Source: Streptomyces sp. M41(2017) (GTDB lineage Bacteria > Actinomycetota > Actinomycetes > Streptomycetales > Streptomycetaceae). From it: DNA of 64,000 nt. A model generated the notes under the pieces. It did no database searches and was not told where the DNA came from. It worked only from the letters and a program-made list of their open reading frames with translations. Position 1 is the first letter of the stretch; the number at the start of each line of letters is the position of its first letter. The position numbers were made by a program, and so were the translations under genes. Shown in pieces: positions 1-9,063 of the stretch. Location of the stretch: contig NZ_MWFK01000002.1 in the NCBI RefSeq assembly GCF_002078175.1, positions 248,001 through 312,000 of the forward strand, read 5' to 3'.

Positions 1-135
1 AGGGATACAGGCCGGCCGTCGTGTAACTGGCCGTCCGATCGGATGACTGTTGCTGTCGTGACGTGTATGAGCCCCGGACGGGGCTTCAGGAGCTCGAGTG
101 TTCGGCCGAGCCTCGTGGTGGGCCGGGAGGCTCTC

Positions 136-2286
136 CTATGTCATGCGGCGCAGGAGGAGCAGGGCGGTGTCGTCGGTGTGCCGCCCGGTGGGCCAGGCAT
201 GGTGGATGAGTCGGTCGATGAGGCTTTCGACGCTCTCGTCATGGTGTTGGCCAAGATGTTCGGCCAGGTCGGCAGCTTTCTGGTCGGCGTCGGTTCCAGG
301 TACTTCCGTGAGTCCATCGGTGTAGAGGGCGAGGGTGCCGCCCAGCGGGAGCGATAGCTGGGTGACGGGGTACGGCGCGCCGATGTCGATACCGAGAGGT
401 GGGGCGGGGTCGAGTTCGAGGACCAGTCCCGGTCGTCCGGGCTGATGCAAGAGGGGCGGCGGGTGGCCGGCGCTGGCCAGGGTGGCTTGCCCGTCCCGGA
501 GGTCGATCCGGATGTAGAGGCACGAGACGAGCAGGTCCGTGCCGAGGTCGGCCATGACGCGGTTGGTGTGGGCCAGGACGTGGTTCGGCGGTGCGTCGGC
601 AGTGGCGTGGATGGCGGTGCGCACCTGGCCCATCAGGGCGGCCGCGGCGACGTTGTGGCCCTGTACATCGCCGATGACCGCGGCGATGGTGGTGGCGTTG
701 AGGCGGACCACGTCGTAGAAGTCGCCGCCGATGTCCATGCCGCGGCTGGCCGGCAGATACCGGGCGGCCATGGCGAGGCCTGGGACCTTCGGGAGCATGC
801 GCGGAAGGAGTGCTTCTTGAAGGCCCAGGGCGAGATTGTGAACGGCGTCGTAGAGCTGGGCTCGGTCGAGCGCCTGGGCGATGAGGCCGGAGAGGGAGGT
901 GAGGACCGCTCGTTCGTCGGCGCTGAAGGTATGCGGTTGGTCGTAGGAGAGGATGCAGCAGCCGACGGGTTGGCCGGAGGTGAGCAAGGGCAGGAAGGCC
1001 CAGGCCTTCTTGTCGCTGAGGACCGGGGCTCGAGGATAGTCGCGGGCCATCTCCTGGGGGCTGGCGACGAACAGCGGGATGCCGGTGGTCAGTACGTGCC
1101 CGGCCGGAGTGATGTCGGTGTCCACGGGCAGGCCGTCGAGACGTTGTACCGTCTCCGGGCTGTAGCCGTGCCAGCCGGTGATCTTCAAGCGGCCCGCGTC
1201 GGCCGCGGAGATGACCAGGCCGTCGGCGCCGAAGGCGGGCAGGACCTGTCCCGAGACCAGCTCGACGACATCGCTGACAGCCACCGTTTCGGTCAGAGCT
1301 GATGCCAGGTGCAGAAGCTGATAGAGGCGGCCGGTGGGAGCGTTTCGCGATGTCGTCTCCATGGGCCGGTACGACGGGGTGGGATGAGGCTGGTCGACGC
1401 CGAGGCCGTGGGGAGGGCGGTCGGAGTCCGCTGCCTCGGTCACCCGGACGCTGATCCCACTGGCGTCGGGGTAGAGCTGGAATCTCAGCAGGCGGTTCGA
1501 GGGGTGTCGCGTGGTGAATTCCACCTGCTCGCGGCTGATGACGGCGGTGCGATAGTGGTCCTCGACGGCTGGCTGGTCGAGCCAGGGCATTGATTGCCAG
1601 GGGCGGGTTCCCACGATTCGGTCGGCGGTATGTCCGAGCAGGGTGGCCGCTGTGCTGTTCATGAAGGTGATACGGCCCTCCAAATCCAGCGCCAGGGCTC
1701 CTTCGGGGAGCCGCTCGGCGTAGTCGGCGGCCGCCTGCGGAGTGCGGCCTGTGTGCGAGCGGGTCTCAGCGAGTGGCAGCCGAAGGGGCTCCCCGGGTGC
1801 CTGGGGCGGTGTCACCGACCGATCCAGGGTATGCGCGATGCGCCGGGCCTCAGTGGTGATGTGCCCTTGTTCGCGCCGGGTGGCTCGCGCCGGGTGGGAG
1901 GCAGGCCACAAGAGAACAAGTCCGCCCCAGCAACGAGAACGACCGGACAGCGGCGCGGCCGCGAGGGCGAAGCGATACGGCACGCTCGCAGCGACTCTCG
2001 GGTATGTGCGGGCCATTTCCTCCTGAGAGCCGACCCACACCAGACGGGCCTCACGCACGGCCTCGCTGACCGGCGCGACGGTCTCGAGGGGCACGCGATG
2101 CCACGGCACCACCACCTCCGCTGGCAGCCCGCACGACACCGCCATTTCGAGCGTCTGTCCGGCCTCGTCTAGGAGGTAGAGAAAGCCTGCCGAAGCACCG
2201 GTTCGCTGCACTGTCCCGGACAGAGCGCTCACGAGCATGTGCTCCGTGCTGGGCGGCTCATTCTCGCCGGGTGCAGTAATCCGCAT
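136..2286 (-). CDS. GAF-PAS-GAF SpoIIE-type PP2C phosphatase
   Basis: A cytoplasmic serine phosphatase of the RsbU/SpoIIE type, 716 residues. From the N-terminus: a GAF domain (about 15-145), a PAS domain (about 185-285, with GRITFMNSTAATLLGH), a second GAF domain (about 310-460) and the PP2C catalytic domain (about 480-716). Metal-binding signatures are visible in GGDFYDVV, GDVQGHN and YTDGLTE. Such proteins dephosphorylate anti-anti-sigma (STAS) proteins in response to signals sensed by the GAF/PAS domains, releasing a sigma factor; the partner is not in this window. The open frame extends upstream to 2703, but that part is low-complexity, so I start at the ATG at 2286. The ATG at 2238, behind CGGAGC, is the alternative. 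Confidence 0.88.
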   Translation of the reverse strand: MRITAPGENEPPSTEHMLVSALSGTVQRTGASAGFLYLLDEAGQTLEMAVSCGLPAEVVVPWHRVPLETVAPVSEAVREARLVWVGSQEEMARTYPRVAASVPYRFALAAAPLSGRSRCWGGLVLLWPASHPARATRREQGHITTEARRIAHTLDRSVTPPQAPGEPLRLPLAETRSHTGRTPQAAADYAERLPEGALALDLEGRITFMNSTAATLLGHTADRIVGTRPWQSMPWLDQPAVEDHYRTAVISREQVEFTTRHPSNRLLRFQLYPDASGISVRVTEAADSDRPPHGLGVDQPHPTPSYRPMETTSRNAPTGRLYQLLHLASALTETVAVSDVVELVSGQVLPAFGADGLVISAADAGRLKITGWHGYSPETVQRLDGLPVDTDITPAGHVLTTGIPLFVASPQEMARDYPRAPVLSDKKAWAFLPLLTSGQPVGCCILSYDQPHTFSADERAVLTSLSGLIAQALDRAQLYDAVHNLALGLQEALLPRMLPKVPGLAMAARYLPASRGMDIGGDFYDVVRLNATTIAAVIGDVQGHNVAAAALMGQVRTAIHATADAPPNHVLAHTNRVMADLGTDLLVSCLYIRIDLRDGQATLASAGHPPPLLHQPGRPGLVLELDPAPPLGIDIGAPYPVTQLSLPLGGTLALYTDGLTEVPGTDADQKAADLAEHLGQHHDESVESLIDRLIHHAWPTGRHTDDTALLLLRRMT

Positions 2287-2751
2287 ATCAGGACAATACG
2301 CCGGAGGGGTGTGCTCACCCAGCGCGAGGGCTTCAGGCCCGCAGGACGCCTGTGTGCCACGTCCGCCAGCGTCAGCGCTGGGTGGCCCTCGGCTGGGCCA
2401 GGGTCGCGTCCAACACGATGCGCCCGTGATCGCCACGCAGACCTGACGGGTATCAAAAGTCCTCGAAGCTGGCGATGACGGGGCGACCGCTCCGGTCGGA
2501 GGGGCCGCCGGGCGGAGGCCAGCGCACACCTTCGAGAGGGCTGGAGGGGGTGGGGGTGCGTAGGCGGGTCCGGGCACGGAGCGCAGCCGAGCAGACGCAC
2601 AGCCGCCCCCCGCTTCGGTGGCGGCTCTCGCCTGACTGCCTAAGCGAGCCCCGTTTGCGAGAGGCCGCCTCCGTACCAACCTGAACCGGCATCCGCTCTG
2701 CACACACTTCCATCACATCTGCTGCACGGCTAGGGCGCGCGAGCCATAGGT
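2287..2751. other. intergenic stretch without recognised gene
   Basis: About 465 bases lie between two minus-strand signalling genes. Open frames here are proline/arginine-rich, lack ribosome binding sites and match nothing I recognise. The stretch may hold the promoter of the phosphatase gene. Confidence 0.4.
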
Positions 2752-3630
2752 TCACTGCGGCCGGTCGGGGCCTTTGCCGTTCGTGCCGGTTGCCTGGGCG
2801 TGGAGGTGTTCCAGGGCGTCCAGGACGACGGTCTGGCGGTGCCAGTGCAGCCACCGCCCGACCGCCGCGCCGGTCGCAGCCAGTGCTGTGAGCTGCGTCT
2901 GGCTGAAGCCCCGCAGTGTTTTCTCGTGGTGGGAGGAGATGATGCCCAGTACCTGGCCGGCCCGGCCGATCAGAGGGAGGCTGTGTGCGGCGCGGCTGCC
3001 CGCCTGCAGGATCGCGTGGCGGGAGTCCTCATCGAAGACGTCGGCCGACTCCACGTTCTTCACGGTGACCTGCTGCCGCTGCCGTGCGGCCTGGGCGCAG
3101 GCGGTGCCGGCGTCGTGGACGAAGGCGAAGAAGTCGGTGAACTCCCGGTTCAGGCCGGTGTGCTTCTCCAGGCGGAGCATGCCGTTCCCGACGAGCTGTA
3201 CGTTGCCCATCCCGGTATCGGTGATGTGCAGGACACGGTGGAGACCGGCCTTGAGTACCGCACTGTGACTTTGCTGCCCGTCCCGCGCGACGCCCAGCCC
3301 GGGCAGCGCCGGAGCGGCCGTGCGGGGGCGCCTGGGGAACCACAGGCCGTCCTGGATGTCCGGGCCGGCGATGCGTGCCACCAGCTCGGCGACCGTGTGC
3401 AGCTTGATGTTGAAATGCTGCGAGGCACTGCGCAGCAGAGTGAAGGCGTCCTCCGGCGAGCGCAGACGGTAGCGGTCCATGAGAATCACCTGCGCCGAGT
3501 CCACGCTCGCACGGGCCAGCTGGCGGTTGCGCAGTTCGAGTGGGCTCGGTGCGGCCGCGTCGGGAGATGCTTCCTGTTGCGCTGGTGGGACCGACGGCGG
3601 GTGGATGCGTGCACGCGTTTGATCACTCAC
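2752..3630 (-). CDS. ANTAR-GAF signalling protein
   Basis: A 292-residue protein with an N-terminal ANTAR-like segment (about 35-90, SPEDAFTLLRSASQHFNIKL followed by VAELV) and a GAF-like domain (about 130-265). ANTAR domains are RNA-binding helical bundles that act as antiterminators at hairpin leaders; GAF domains bind small ligands. The order is reversed compared with the usual GAF-then-ANTAR layout seen in the gene at 28156. The GTG at 3630 is chosen because GGAGG lies 9 nt upstream. It lies upstream of the SpoIIE-type phosphatase gene on the same strand, 465 bases apart. Confidence 0.8.
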   Translation of the reverse strand: MSDQTRARIHPPSVPPAQQEASPDAAAPSPLELRNRQLARASVDSAQVILMDRYRLRSPEDAFTLLRSASQHFNIKLHTVAELVARIAGPDIQDGLWFPRRPRTAAPALPGLGVARDGQQSHSAVLKAGLHRVLHITDTGMGNVQLVGNGMLRLEKHTGLNREFTDFFAFVHDAGTACAQAARQRQQVTVKNVESADVFDEDSRHAILQAGSRAAHSLPLIGRAGQVLGIISSHHEKTLRGFSQTQLTALAATGAAVGRWLHWHRQTVVLDALEHLHAQATGTNGKGPDRPQ

Positions 3631-3789
3631 GGAAGGGCACCTCCGGGCACCACAAAGACACAGTGGGCCGCACCGGGCGGCGAACCCGCGTGCGACGTGC
3701 CTGTGTCCTAAGCACCACCGCCACCCTAAACGCACCCCCGCAGTCTGCGAAGAGAGCCCTGCACCGGGGGGGTGCCTCTATGTCTTTCG

Positions 3790-4992
3790 TCAAGCGAGGC
3801 GTGGGGTTCGGGGTTCGTAGAAGGTGCCGTCGCGGAGCATCGCGAACAGCACGTTGATCCGTTGCCGGGCCAGGCGGAGAAGTGCTTGCGTATGGGTTTT
3901 CCCTCGGGCTCGGCATTTGTCGTAGTAGGTGCGGGAGGCCGGGTCGTGCAGAGCGGCGAACGCGGACAGGAACATGGCGCGTTTCAGGACGCGGTTGCCG
4001 CCTCGGGGTGCGTGTTCGCCGTGGATCGAGGTCCCGGACGACTTCGTGGTCGGGGCGAGTCCTGCGTAGGAGGCGAGGTGGGCGGCGGTGGGGAAGCCGG
4101 TGCCGTCGCCGACGGTGACCAGCAGGGTGGCGGCTGTCCTGACGCCGACGCCGGGCAGCGACGTCAGGACCTTGGAAAGAGGGTGGGCCTCCAGCAGGGC
4201 GCTGATCTGGGCTTCTGTGGCCCGGCGTTGTTCGTGGACGGCGCCGAGCGAGCGGGCCAGGGAGGGGATGACGATGTCGAGGGTGCCGGTTCCGGGGACG
4301 ATGACGGTCTGTTCGTCGAGCGCGTCGAAGACGTCGTCGATCAGCCGCGCGGCCATGCGCGGGGCCTTGGGCCGGGTCACCTCGACGAGTCGGCGGCGGC
4401 CTGCTTTTCGCAGGGCGGCCGGGGATCCGTAGCGCTCGAGGAGCCAGGTGACGGCCTGGTGGTCGAGCCGGGGGCCGAGGACTCGTTCCAGGCTGGGGTG
4501 GAACTGGGTAAGCAGGCCGCGGATCCGGTTGCTGGTGCGGGTTGCCTCGGCCGCCAGGTCCTGGTCGAAGCCGACGAGGACCGTGAGCTCGGCGGTGATC
4601 TCGTCGGTGAGTTCCAGGGAGCGCAGGGTGTGCGGCATGGTGCGGGCCGCGTCGGCGATCACGGCCGCGTCGCGGGCGTCGGTCTTCGCCTCGCCGGGGT
4701 AGAGGTCGGCGATGCGCCGCATGGACAGGCCGGGCAGATAGGCGACCTTGCAGCCGGTGTCGCGAGCCACCGTCAGCGGGAGGGCTCCGATCGAGGCGGG
4801 CTGGTCCACGATCACCAGGATGGCGCCGAATTTGGTCTTCAGTTTCTCGAAGACGTCCCGCAGCTTCGGTTCGGTGTTCGGCAGTTGCTTGTCAAAGACC
4901 TTCTTGCCGGCCGGGGTGAGTCCGTGGCCGTGGTGATGGCTCTTGCCGACGTCCAGGCCCAGGAAGACGCCTATCTCGTCGTACTCGTTCAA
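3790..4992 (-). CDS. IS110 family transposase
   Basis: A 400-residue DEDD transposase. The N-terminal RuvC-like domain carries GLDVGKS (Asp14), an acidic residue in VDQPASIGA (about Asp63) and KTDARDA (Asp105/Asp108). The C-terminal transposase_20 domain carries LTSLPGVGVRTAATLL and LAPTTKSSGTS, the region expected to hold the catalytic serine. Members recombine DNA using a bridge (seek) RNA made from the element's own non-coding end. The TTG start at 4992 is preferred: GGGAGG precedes it by 5 nt and it gives the usual family length. The gene looks intact. Confidence 0.93.
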   Translation of the reverse strand: MNEYDEIGVFLGLDVGKSHHHGHGLTPAGKKVFDKQLPNTEPKLRDVFEKLKTKFGAILVIVDQPASIGALPLTVARDTGCKVAYLPGLSMRRIADLYPGEAKTDARDAAVIADAARTMPHTLRSLELTDEITAELTVLVGFDQDLAAEATRTSNRIRGLLTQFHPSLERVLGPRLDHQAVTWLLERYGSPAALRKAGRRRLVEVTRPKAPRMAARLIDDVFDALDEQTVIVPGTGTLDIVIPSLARSLGAVHEQRRATEAQISALLEAHPLSKVLTSLPGVGVRTAATLLVTVGDGTGFPTAAHLASYAGLAPTTKSSGTSIHGEHAPRGGNRVLKRAMFLSAFAALHDPASRTYYDKCRARGKTHTQALLRLARQRINVLFAMLRDGTFYEPRTPRLA

Positions 4993-5059
4993 GCCGTCCT
5001 CCCGAACGGGGTTGTGCGGTGCCGGCCTCGGCGTTGGCGTCGTGCGCGCATCCACGTTA

Positions 5060-5215
5060 TGCAGACCTGCCGCCCGCAAACGGCCCGGCGTTGCACCGGG
5101 CCAGGCGATAGTCGGACCTCTCATCAGCGTCTCCAACGGCGCCTCTCGGGCCCGGTGACACCACCCCCCAGGTCATCGGTTCGACAGGGGGGAACAGTCA
5201 TGCCGGGCCCGGAGG
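5060..5215 (-). ncRNA. candidate IS110 bridge RNA region
   Basis: The non-coding segment upstream of the transposase folds into two strong hairpins. One is a perfect 7-bp stem with a 7-nt loop (5082-5088 with 5096-5102). The other is a 65-nt structure: 5147-5155 pairs with 5203-5211, 5156-5159 with 5197-5200, and six C at 5164-5169 with six G at 5187-5192. It leaves an ACCA/AACA internal loop and a 17-nt apical loop. IS110 bridge RNAs are encoded in this position and use loops for donor and target recognition. That this is the bridge RNA is inferred from position and fold; guide bases were not matched to the flanks. Confidence 0.5.
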
Positions 5216-5367
5216 CCAGCGGCCCTCTTGCAGGACCGCGAAGAACATAACGGGGGAGGGCAGGGTCTGGCAGAGACCGGGCCCATACCGTGACGGAACT
5301 CGGGCAGGCGAAACGGAAGAGGCTTTCCCGCCGGGACGGCATGATCGGTGTATCAGCGGAGGCAGCC

Positions 5368-5706
5368 GTGTCCGTCCACACCAACGGATCAAAACCATCA
5401 GCACCCGCCGCGGCGGAAGCGGTGGAGCAGCTGCGGGAAGAGAATGCTCAGCTGCAGAAGGCGGTCCACTCCCACGCCGTCGTCGACCAGGCCATCGGCG
5501 TCATCCTTGCCGCAGGGAAACTGACCCCCGACCAAGGCTGGAATGTCCTGCGGGCGCTCTCCCAGAACACAAACACCAAGCTCCGGCACGTCGCGGAACT
5601 GATCATCGAATGGGCGCGCACCGGCAGCCTCGGCCAGGACATCCGCACCGAGCTGGAACGCCAACTTGCCTCCCGCGACCGCTCCGCAGCACCGCCTGAG
5701 GGCTGA
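5368..5706 (+). CDS. ANTAR domain protein
   Basis: A 112-residue protein consisting essentially of a short coiled-coil lead-in (EQLREENAQLQKAV, about 18-31) and an ANTAR domain (about 30-88: VVDQAIGVILAAGKL, then LRALSQNTNTKLRHVAELI). It has no sensor domain, so it may act as a constitutive RNA-binding antiterminator or pair with another sensor. The GTG at 5368 is selected because GGAGG lies 5 nt upstream; an earlier in-frame GTG at 5290 has no ribosome binding site and would overlap the IS110 end. Confidence 0.82.
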   Translation: MSVHTNGSKPSAPAAAEAVEQLREENAQLQKAVHSHAVVDQAIGVILAAGKLTPDQGWNVLRALSQNTNTKLRHVAELIIEWARTGSLGQDIRTELERQLASRDRSAAPPEG

Positions 5707-6501
5707 GCATCGAGATCCCGTTCGTATGGAGTGGGGCGGGTCGGGCTGGAAACGATCAGCCACGGCCATATGAGTATCCGACTGCCCAGCAGTGCGCACG
5801 CTGTGCCACCGGCGCCCGCCGTTGCCACCGGGCCCCATCGACGGCATCTCCGCGCGGGTGGCCGTGCGCACCGGCAGCTTCAGGTCAGAACACCAAGCGA
5901 CGTTCCCGAGAACCAATATGGCGCTTGCTCCGGGCCAGTTGGAGACTCCGCGTTACCCCGTGAACTGGCAGAGGAGGGGGAAGACGCGGGCACTCGCCGG
6001 TCCGTTGTCAGCGCTCACGTGTAGTGCGAGGTGTGCATTGCGAGACTTTTGCCCGCGTTGTCCTGATGAGGTTTAGATGAGTGGGGGTGCCCCTGTGTGA
6101 CACAGGGGCACCCCCACTCCCCCGGACCGATGATGGGCTAGCGACACGGTGCCGGGGCCCGGACGATGTCCGCTGTCTTCCGAACGGGATCGACCGGTGG
6201 GTCTCGTCTACCACTCGCATCTCGATTCACACCGGAAGACGCCAGACGGGTGCACTAACGCAATCCACGACGAGATGCGCGTCGTGTCGCGCGGTGGTGC
6301 AGGTGGATGTGGGAGCACTGGGGTTTCCGCTTGGACGATGACCGTCAGAGCTGAGGCGGGGCGCCGTGGCGTGGAGGCGGGACGTCCCCTGGGACACCTT
6401 CCCAGTCGCCACCGTGGGCAGCAGTGCGGCCGACTCGGGATGCGAGGCGCGAGGCGGCGGGTGACGGTGGGAGCCGTATCAGCCCATCTTCCGGGAGAGT
6501 C
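5707..6501. other. intergenic stretch with a perfect hairpin
   Basis: Nearly 800 bases without a convincing gene. Short frames are present, but none has a good ribosome binding site together with a recognisable product. The only clear structure is the 17-bp inverted repeat at 6081-6117. Confidence 0.45.
6081..6117. terminator. 17-bp perfect inverted repeat
   Basis: A perfect 17-bp stem (6081-6097 with 6101-6117) closes on a 3-nt TGA loop. It lacks a U-tract, as is common for actinobacterial terminators, and would work on either strand. No gene ends immediately next to it. Confidence 0.55.
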
Positions 6502-6729
6502 ATGATCGTCAAGTTCCTGTATGACAAGGGTCTGCGCAGTCAGCACGCAAACACGGTCGCCTGCCTGAGCATCGGCTTGTCCGTCGCCTCCTGGGTAGCG
6601 TCCAGGCAGATCGAGCCCGCGGGTATCGACCGGGCGGACCGGTGGGGCATCTTCGTCGCCACCTGGCCGGCGACCTGGTTCGGGCTGGGACAGGCCCTCG
6701 CCGACTACGAACGCTCCACCACCGTCTGA
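6502..6729 (+). CDS. small membrane protein
   Basis: A 75-residue protein with two hydrophobic segments, about residues 16-33 and 45-66 (WGIFVATWPATWFGLGQAL), so it is probably a two-pass membrane protein. The ATG at 6502 follows GGGAGAG at good spacing. I recognise no family and infer no function. Confidence 0.6.
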   Translation: MIVKFLYDKGLRSQHANTVACLSIGLSVASWVASRQIEPAGIDRADRWGIFVATWPATWFGLGQALADYERSTTV

Positions 6730-6808
6730 CCCCTACACGGCTTTCACCCAGGCATAGCCCCTGCGCGTTACCCACCAGAAGGAATCAGCCGCAGGGGCGC
6801 CTGGCCGG

Positions 6809-6840
6809 AGGGGCAGGCCCGGCCGTCCGGGCCTGCCCCT
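6809..6840 (-). terminator. terminator of lamin-tail gene copy A
   Basis: A perfect 14-bp stem (6809-6822 with 6827-6840) with a 4-nt loop lies about 60 bases after the stop of the lamin-tail gene. An equivalent hairpin follows copy B at 16455-16481. Confidence 0.7.
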
Positions 6841-6845
6841 CAGTC

Positions 6846-7700
6846 CGCGGCCGGGTGCCTCCGGTATCCGTGGCGAAGACACCCAGCCCGCTCAGGCGCG
6901 GTCAGCGGTGGTGGTGACCGTGGTGGCCGCGGTGGCCCCAGGAGGCTTCGTCGACGAGGCGGCCGTGGTCGTTGCGCAGGGTGGCGGTGTCGGAGTCGTT
7001 GTCCCACACGTAGTTGCGGCGGTCCTGGTAGACGTCCCGGTCGGTGTCGAGGCCGATCCCGGTGTGGACGCGGACGGTGGCGCGGCCGGCGAGGCGGTAG
7101 TGGTCGAAGGTGTAGGTGCGGCCGTCCTCGTCGGAGAGGGTCCAGCCGTCCAGGTTCACGCCGTGGCGGGAGTAGTTGGTGATCTCCACCCACTCGCTGT
7201 TCAGGGAACGGTTGGAGCGGTTGTCCCAGCCCGGGGAGTCGTACTGAACGTTGCTGATCTCCACCCGCTCGCGGTGCGGGCGGTGGTCAGCTGCCGAGGC
7301 GGGCACGGCGATCGCCGCAGTGATCGCTGCCGTGGTCATGGCGGCGGCGGTCAGACGACGAACGGTCACAGATACGGTCACAGGTTCCCCCTGCATTGTG
7401 CGGCACAAGCCCAAAACCGCCTGGTGGCGGCCGGGTTGTGCGGAGTGCGGGTGGCGGCCGGCCGGCCGCGCATTCACACCATGCCCGCCTCGATCGTCCG
7501 ATGTGAACGACACTCGGGCGGCGTTGCCGATCACCGACACCGCTGTGACACTCGCCTGCAATGTCCATCTATGTCATGAAGGGGCGCGCGAACTCCGGCG
7601 CCAGCTGGAGAGGCCTTGGGAGGACTGGGCGGCACCCGAATCCGGGCGATCTCGAGCCGGGAGCCGAGGATTTGCTGTCACCCGAAAGTGAGTAACAAGC
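6846..7700. repeat. direct duplication, copy A
   Basis: This stretch matches 16494-17341 in the same orientation. The match covers the whole lamin-tail gene, its 5' leader, a GCCGGCCGGCCGCGC palindrome and, with weaker identity, a further 150 bases ending in AAGTGAGTAACA. The most conserved part is the coding region. The copies lie about 9.6 kb apart. Confidence 0.85.
6902..7381 (-). CDS. secreted lamin-tail domain protein, copy A
   Basis: A 159-residue secreted protein. A signal peptide (about residues 1-31: VRRLTAAAMTTAAITAAI, then VPASA) is followed by a single lamin tail domain (about 38-140), recognised by SEWVEITNYS and VNLDGWTLSDEDGRTY. In bacteria this immunoglobulin-like fold occurs in surface and secreted proteins, usually with an adhesive or structural role. 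The C-terminus is His/Gly rich (HRGHHGHHHR). GTG at 7381 follows GGGGGA at 4-nt spacing; copy B conserves this arrangement exactly, whereas the ATG 15 bases upstream lacks a binding site. Confidence 0.82.
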   Translation of the reverse strand: MTVSVTVRRLTAAAMTTAAITAAIAVPASAADHRPHRERVEISNVQYDSPGWDNRSNRSLNSEWVEITNYSRHGVNLDGWTLSDEDGRTYTFDHYRLAGRATVRVHTGIGLDTDRDVYQDRRNYVWDNDSDTATLRNDHGRLVDEASWGHRGHHGHHHR

Positions 7701-7761
7701 CCTCCGTGACATGCCCCGAGGCAGCGCTCCGGAGATACGTCACGCCTCCCACGGACAGCCG

Positions 7762-9063
7762 CTAAAGGCGGGTGGGGTTGGGTGCGGACGCGGCGGTGAG
7801 GTCGGCTCCGGTGTCTGCTGTGCGCTGCGAGCTGGTGGTGCCGTGCCAGTCCAGGCAGATGACGGTCGCGTCGTCTTTCAGGTGGCCTTGGCCGGCGTCG
7901 ACGACCGCGCCGATCAGGGCACGGGCGGCTTCTCGCGGATGCAGTGGACGGGTGTCGGCGATCAGCTTGGGCAACTCGATTGAGGTGGCGTTGCGTTCGA
8001 GCATGCCGTCGCTGAAGAGTACGAGCCGGTCGCCGGGCCGTAGGTCGAGTGTCTGCCTGCGGTAGGCGTGCGGGGGTTTGAGACCGAAGGGCAGGTCGAC
8101 CTTCGGCCGGATCTGCTGCACGTGGCCGTCCCGCAGTCGCAGCGGCCAGGGGTGGCCGGCGTTGACGAACTCGGTGGCGCCGTCGCGGAGATCGATCCTC
8201 AGGAGCTGGCCGGTCACATAGCCACGCTGATCGTTGTCACGCATGGCCTGATCTGCTTGTCTCGCCTGTTCCACCAGGTCGGCGCCCGCGCGCCGGGCCC
8301 GGCGCAGGGCGCCCACAACCAGGGTGGCCAGCAGGGCTGCTTGGACGTCGTGGCCCATGGCGTCGGTGATCGACAGCTGCACGGTGTCGCGGTCCAGCAC
8401 GTAGTCGAAGGTGTCTCCCCCGACGTGATCGGCCGGCTCCAGCGCGCCGGCGACCGCGAACTGCGCCGCCTCGCAGGCCAGTGAGGACGGCAGGAGCCGG
8501 TGCTGGATCTCCGCGGCGAGGCTCAGCGGCAGAGTGCGCCTGCCCCACTGGTACAGGTCGGTGAAGGGCCGGTTGGCGATGACGATGTAGGCAAGTGCGT
8601 GTGCGGTCTCGCTGATCTCGCGCATCACCTCCGCGTCCGGTGCGGCAGGCAGGAACAGCTCCAGGAGACCGATGGCGTCCCCGCGGTTGGTCACCGGGGC
8701 CACCACCCGCGTGTGCGCGGTCTGGCCCCTGGTTTCTACCGCCGGACGTTGGGTGCGGATCACGTCGTCGTAGACAGTGCCTCGCAGGGCGATACGGCGG
8801 GCCGGCTCACCGGTCCCGATGCTGCCCGCCGCCCCCAGCCGCACCACCGAACTGCCCGTGAAGTCCGTGATCAGAAAAGACACCGCCACCGCTGCGAGCC
8901 GGTCCCGCAAAATCCGGGCGACGACATCGAGGGACTCCACCGGCGGCGCGCTCTCCGCCGCCTCCAGCATCTGCGCCAGCGTGGTCGCACCGCCCTCACT
9001 GCTCCTGCCCGCCGCACCGCGATCGGCGCGCTTCCCTGCGACACTTGGCCTTTTCACCGTCAC
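7762..9063 (-). CDS. GAF-PP2C SpoIIE-type phosphatase
   Basis: A 433-residue cytoplasmic phosphatase with an N-terminal GAF-like sensor (about 30-165) and a C-terminal PP2C/SpoIIE domain (about 195-410) showing GGDTFDYV, ITDAMGHDVQAALLATL and LFSDGMLE. It is likely an RsbU-like regulator acting on an anti-anti-sigma factor. The GTG at 9063 is chosen because GAGG lies 7 nt upstream; the longer frame to 9267 adds 68 residues without domain features. No kinase or STAS partner adjoins it. Confidence 0.85.
   Translation of the reverse strand: MTVKRPSVAGKRADRGAAGRSSEGGATTLAQMLEAAESAPPVESLDVVARILRDRLAAVAVSFLITDFTGSSVVRLGAAGSIGTGEPARRIALRGTVYDDVIRTQRPAVETRGQTAHTRVVAPVTNRGDAIGLLELFLPAAPDAEVMREISETAHALAYIVIANRPFTDLYQWGRRTLPLSLAAEIQHRLLPSSLACEAAQFAVAGALEPADHVGGDTFDYVLDRDTVQLSITDAMGHDVQAALLATLVVGALRRARRAGADLVEQARQADQAMRDNDQRGYVTGQLLRIDLRDGATEFVNAGHPWPLRLRDGHVQQIRPKVDLPFGLKPPHAYRRQTLDLRPGDRLVLFSDGMLERNATSIELPKLIADTRPLHPREAARALIGAVVDAGQGHLKDDATVICLDWHGTTSSQRTADTGADLTAASAPNPTRL

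Larger units (their letters stand above)
3765..5240 (-). mobile_element. IS110-family insertion sequence (ends approximate)
   Basis: The element comprises one transposase gene (3790-4992) plus a long structured non-coding segment upstream of it, the usual IS110-group organisation. IS110 elements lack strong terminal inverted repeats and usually make no clear target duplication, so the ends cannot be fixed by eye; the left (bridge-RNA side) end probably lies between about 5215 and 5290. It sits between two ANTAR genes and no gene is visibly split by it. Confidence 0.75.

Noticed and set aside
3772..5250. A 492-codon plus-strand frame opposite the IS110 transposase
   Set aside because: The minus strand carries all IS110 motifs; the plus frame is Gly/Val-rich shadow sequence.
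5792..6076. Cys-containing plus-strand frame ending DFCPRCPDEV
   Set aside because: No ribosome binding site, no recognisable family and atypical composition; most likely chance.
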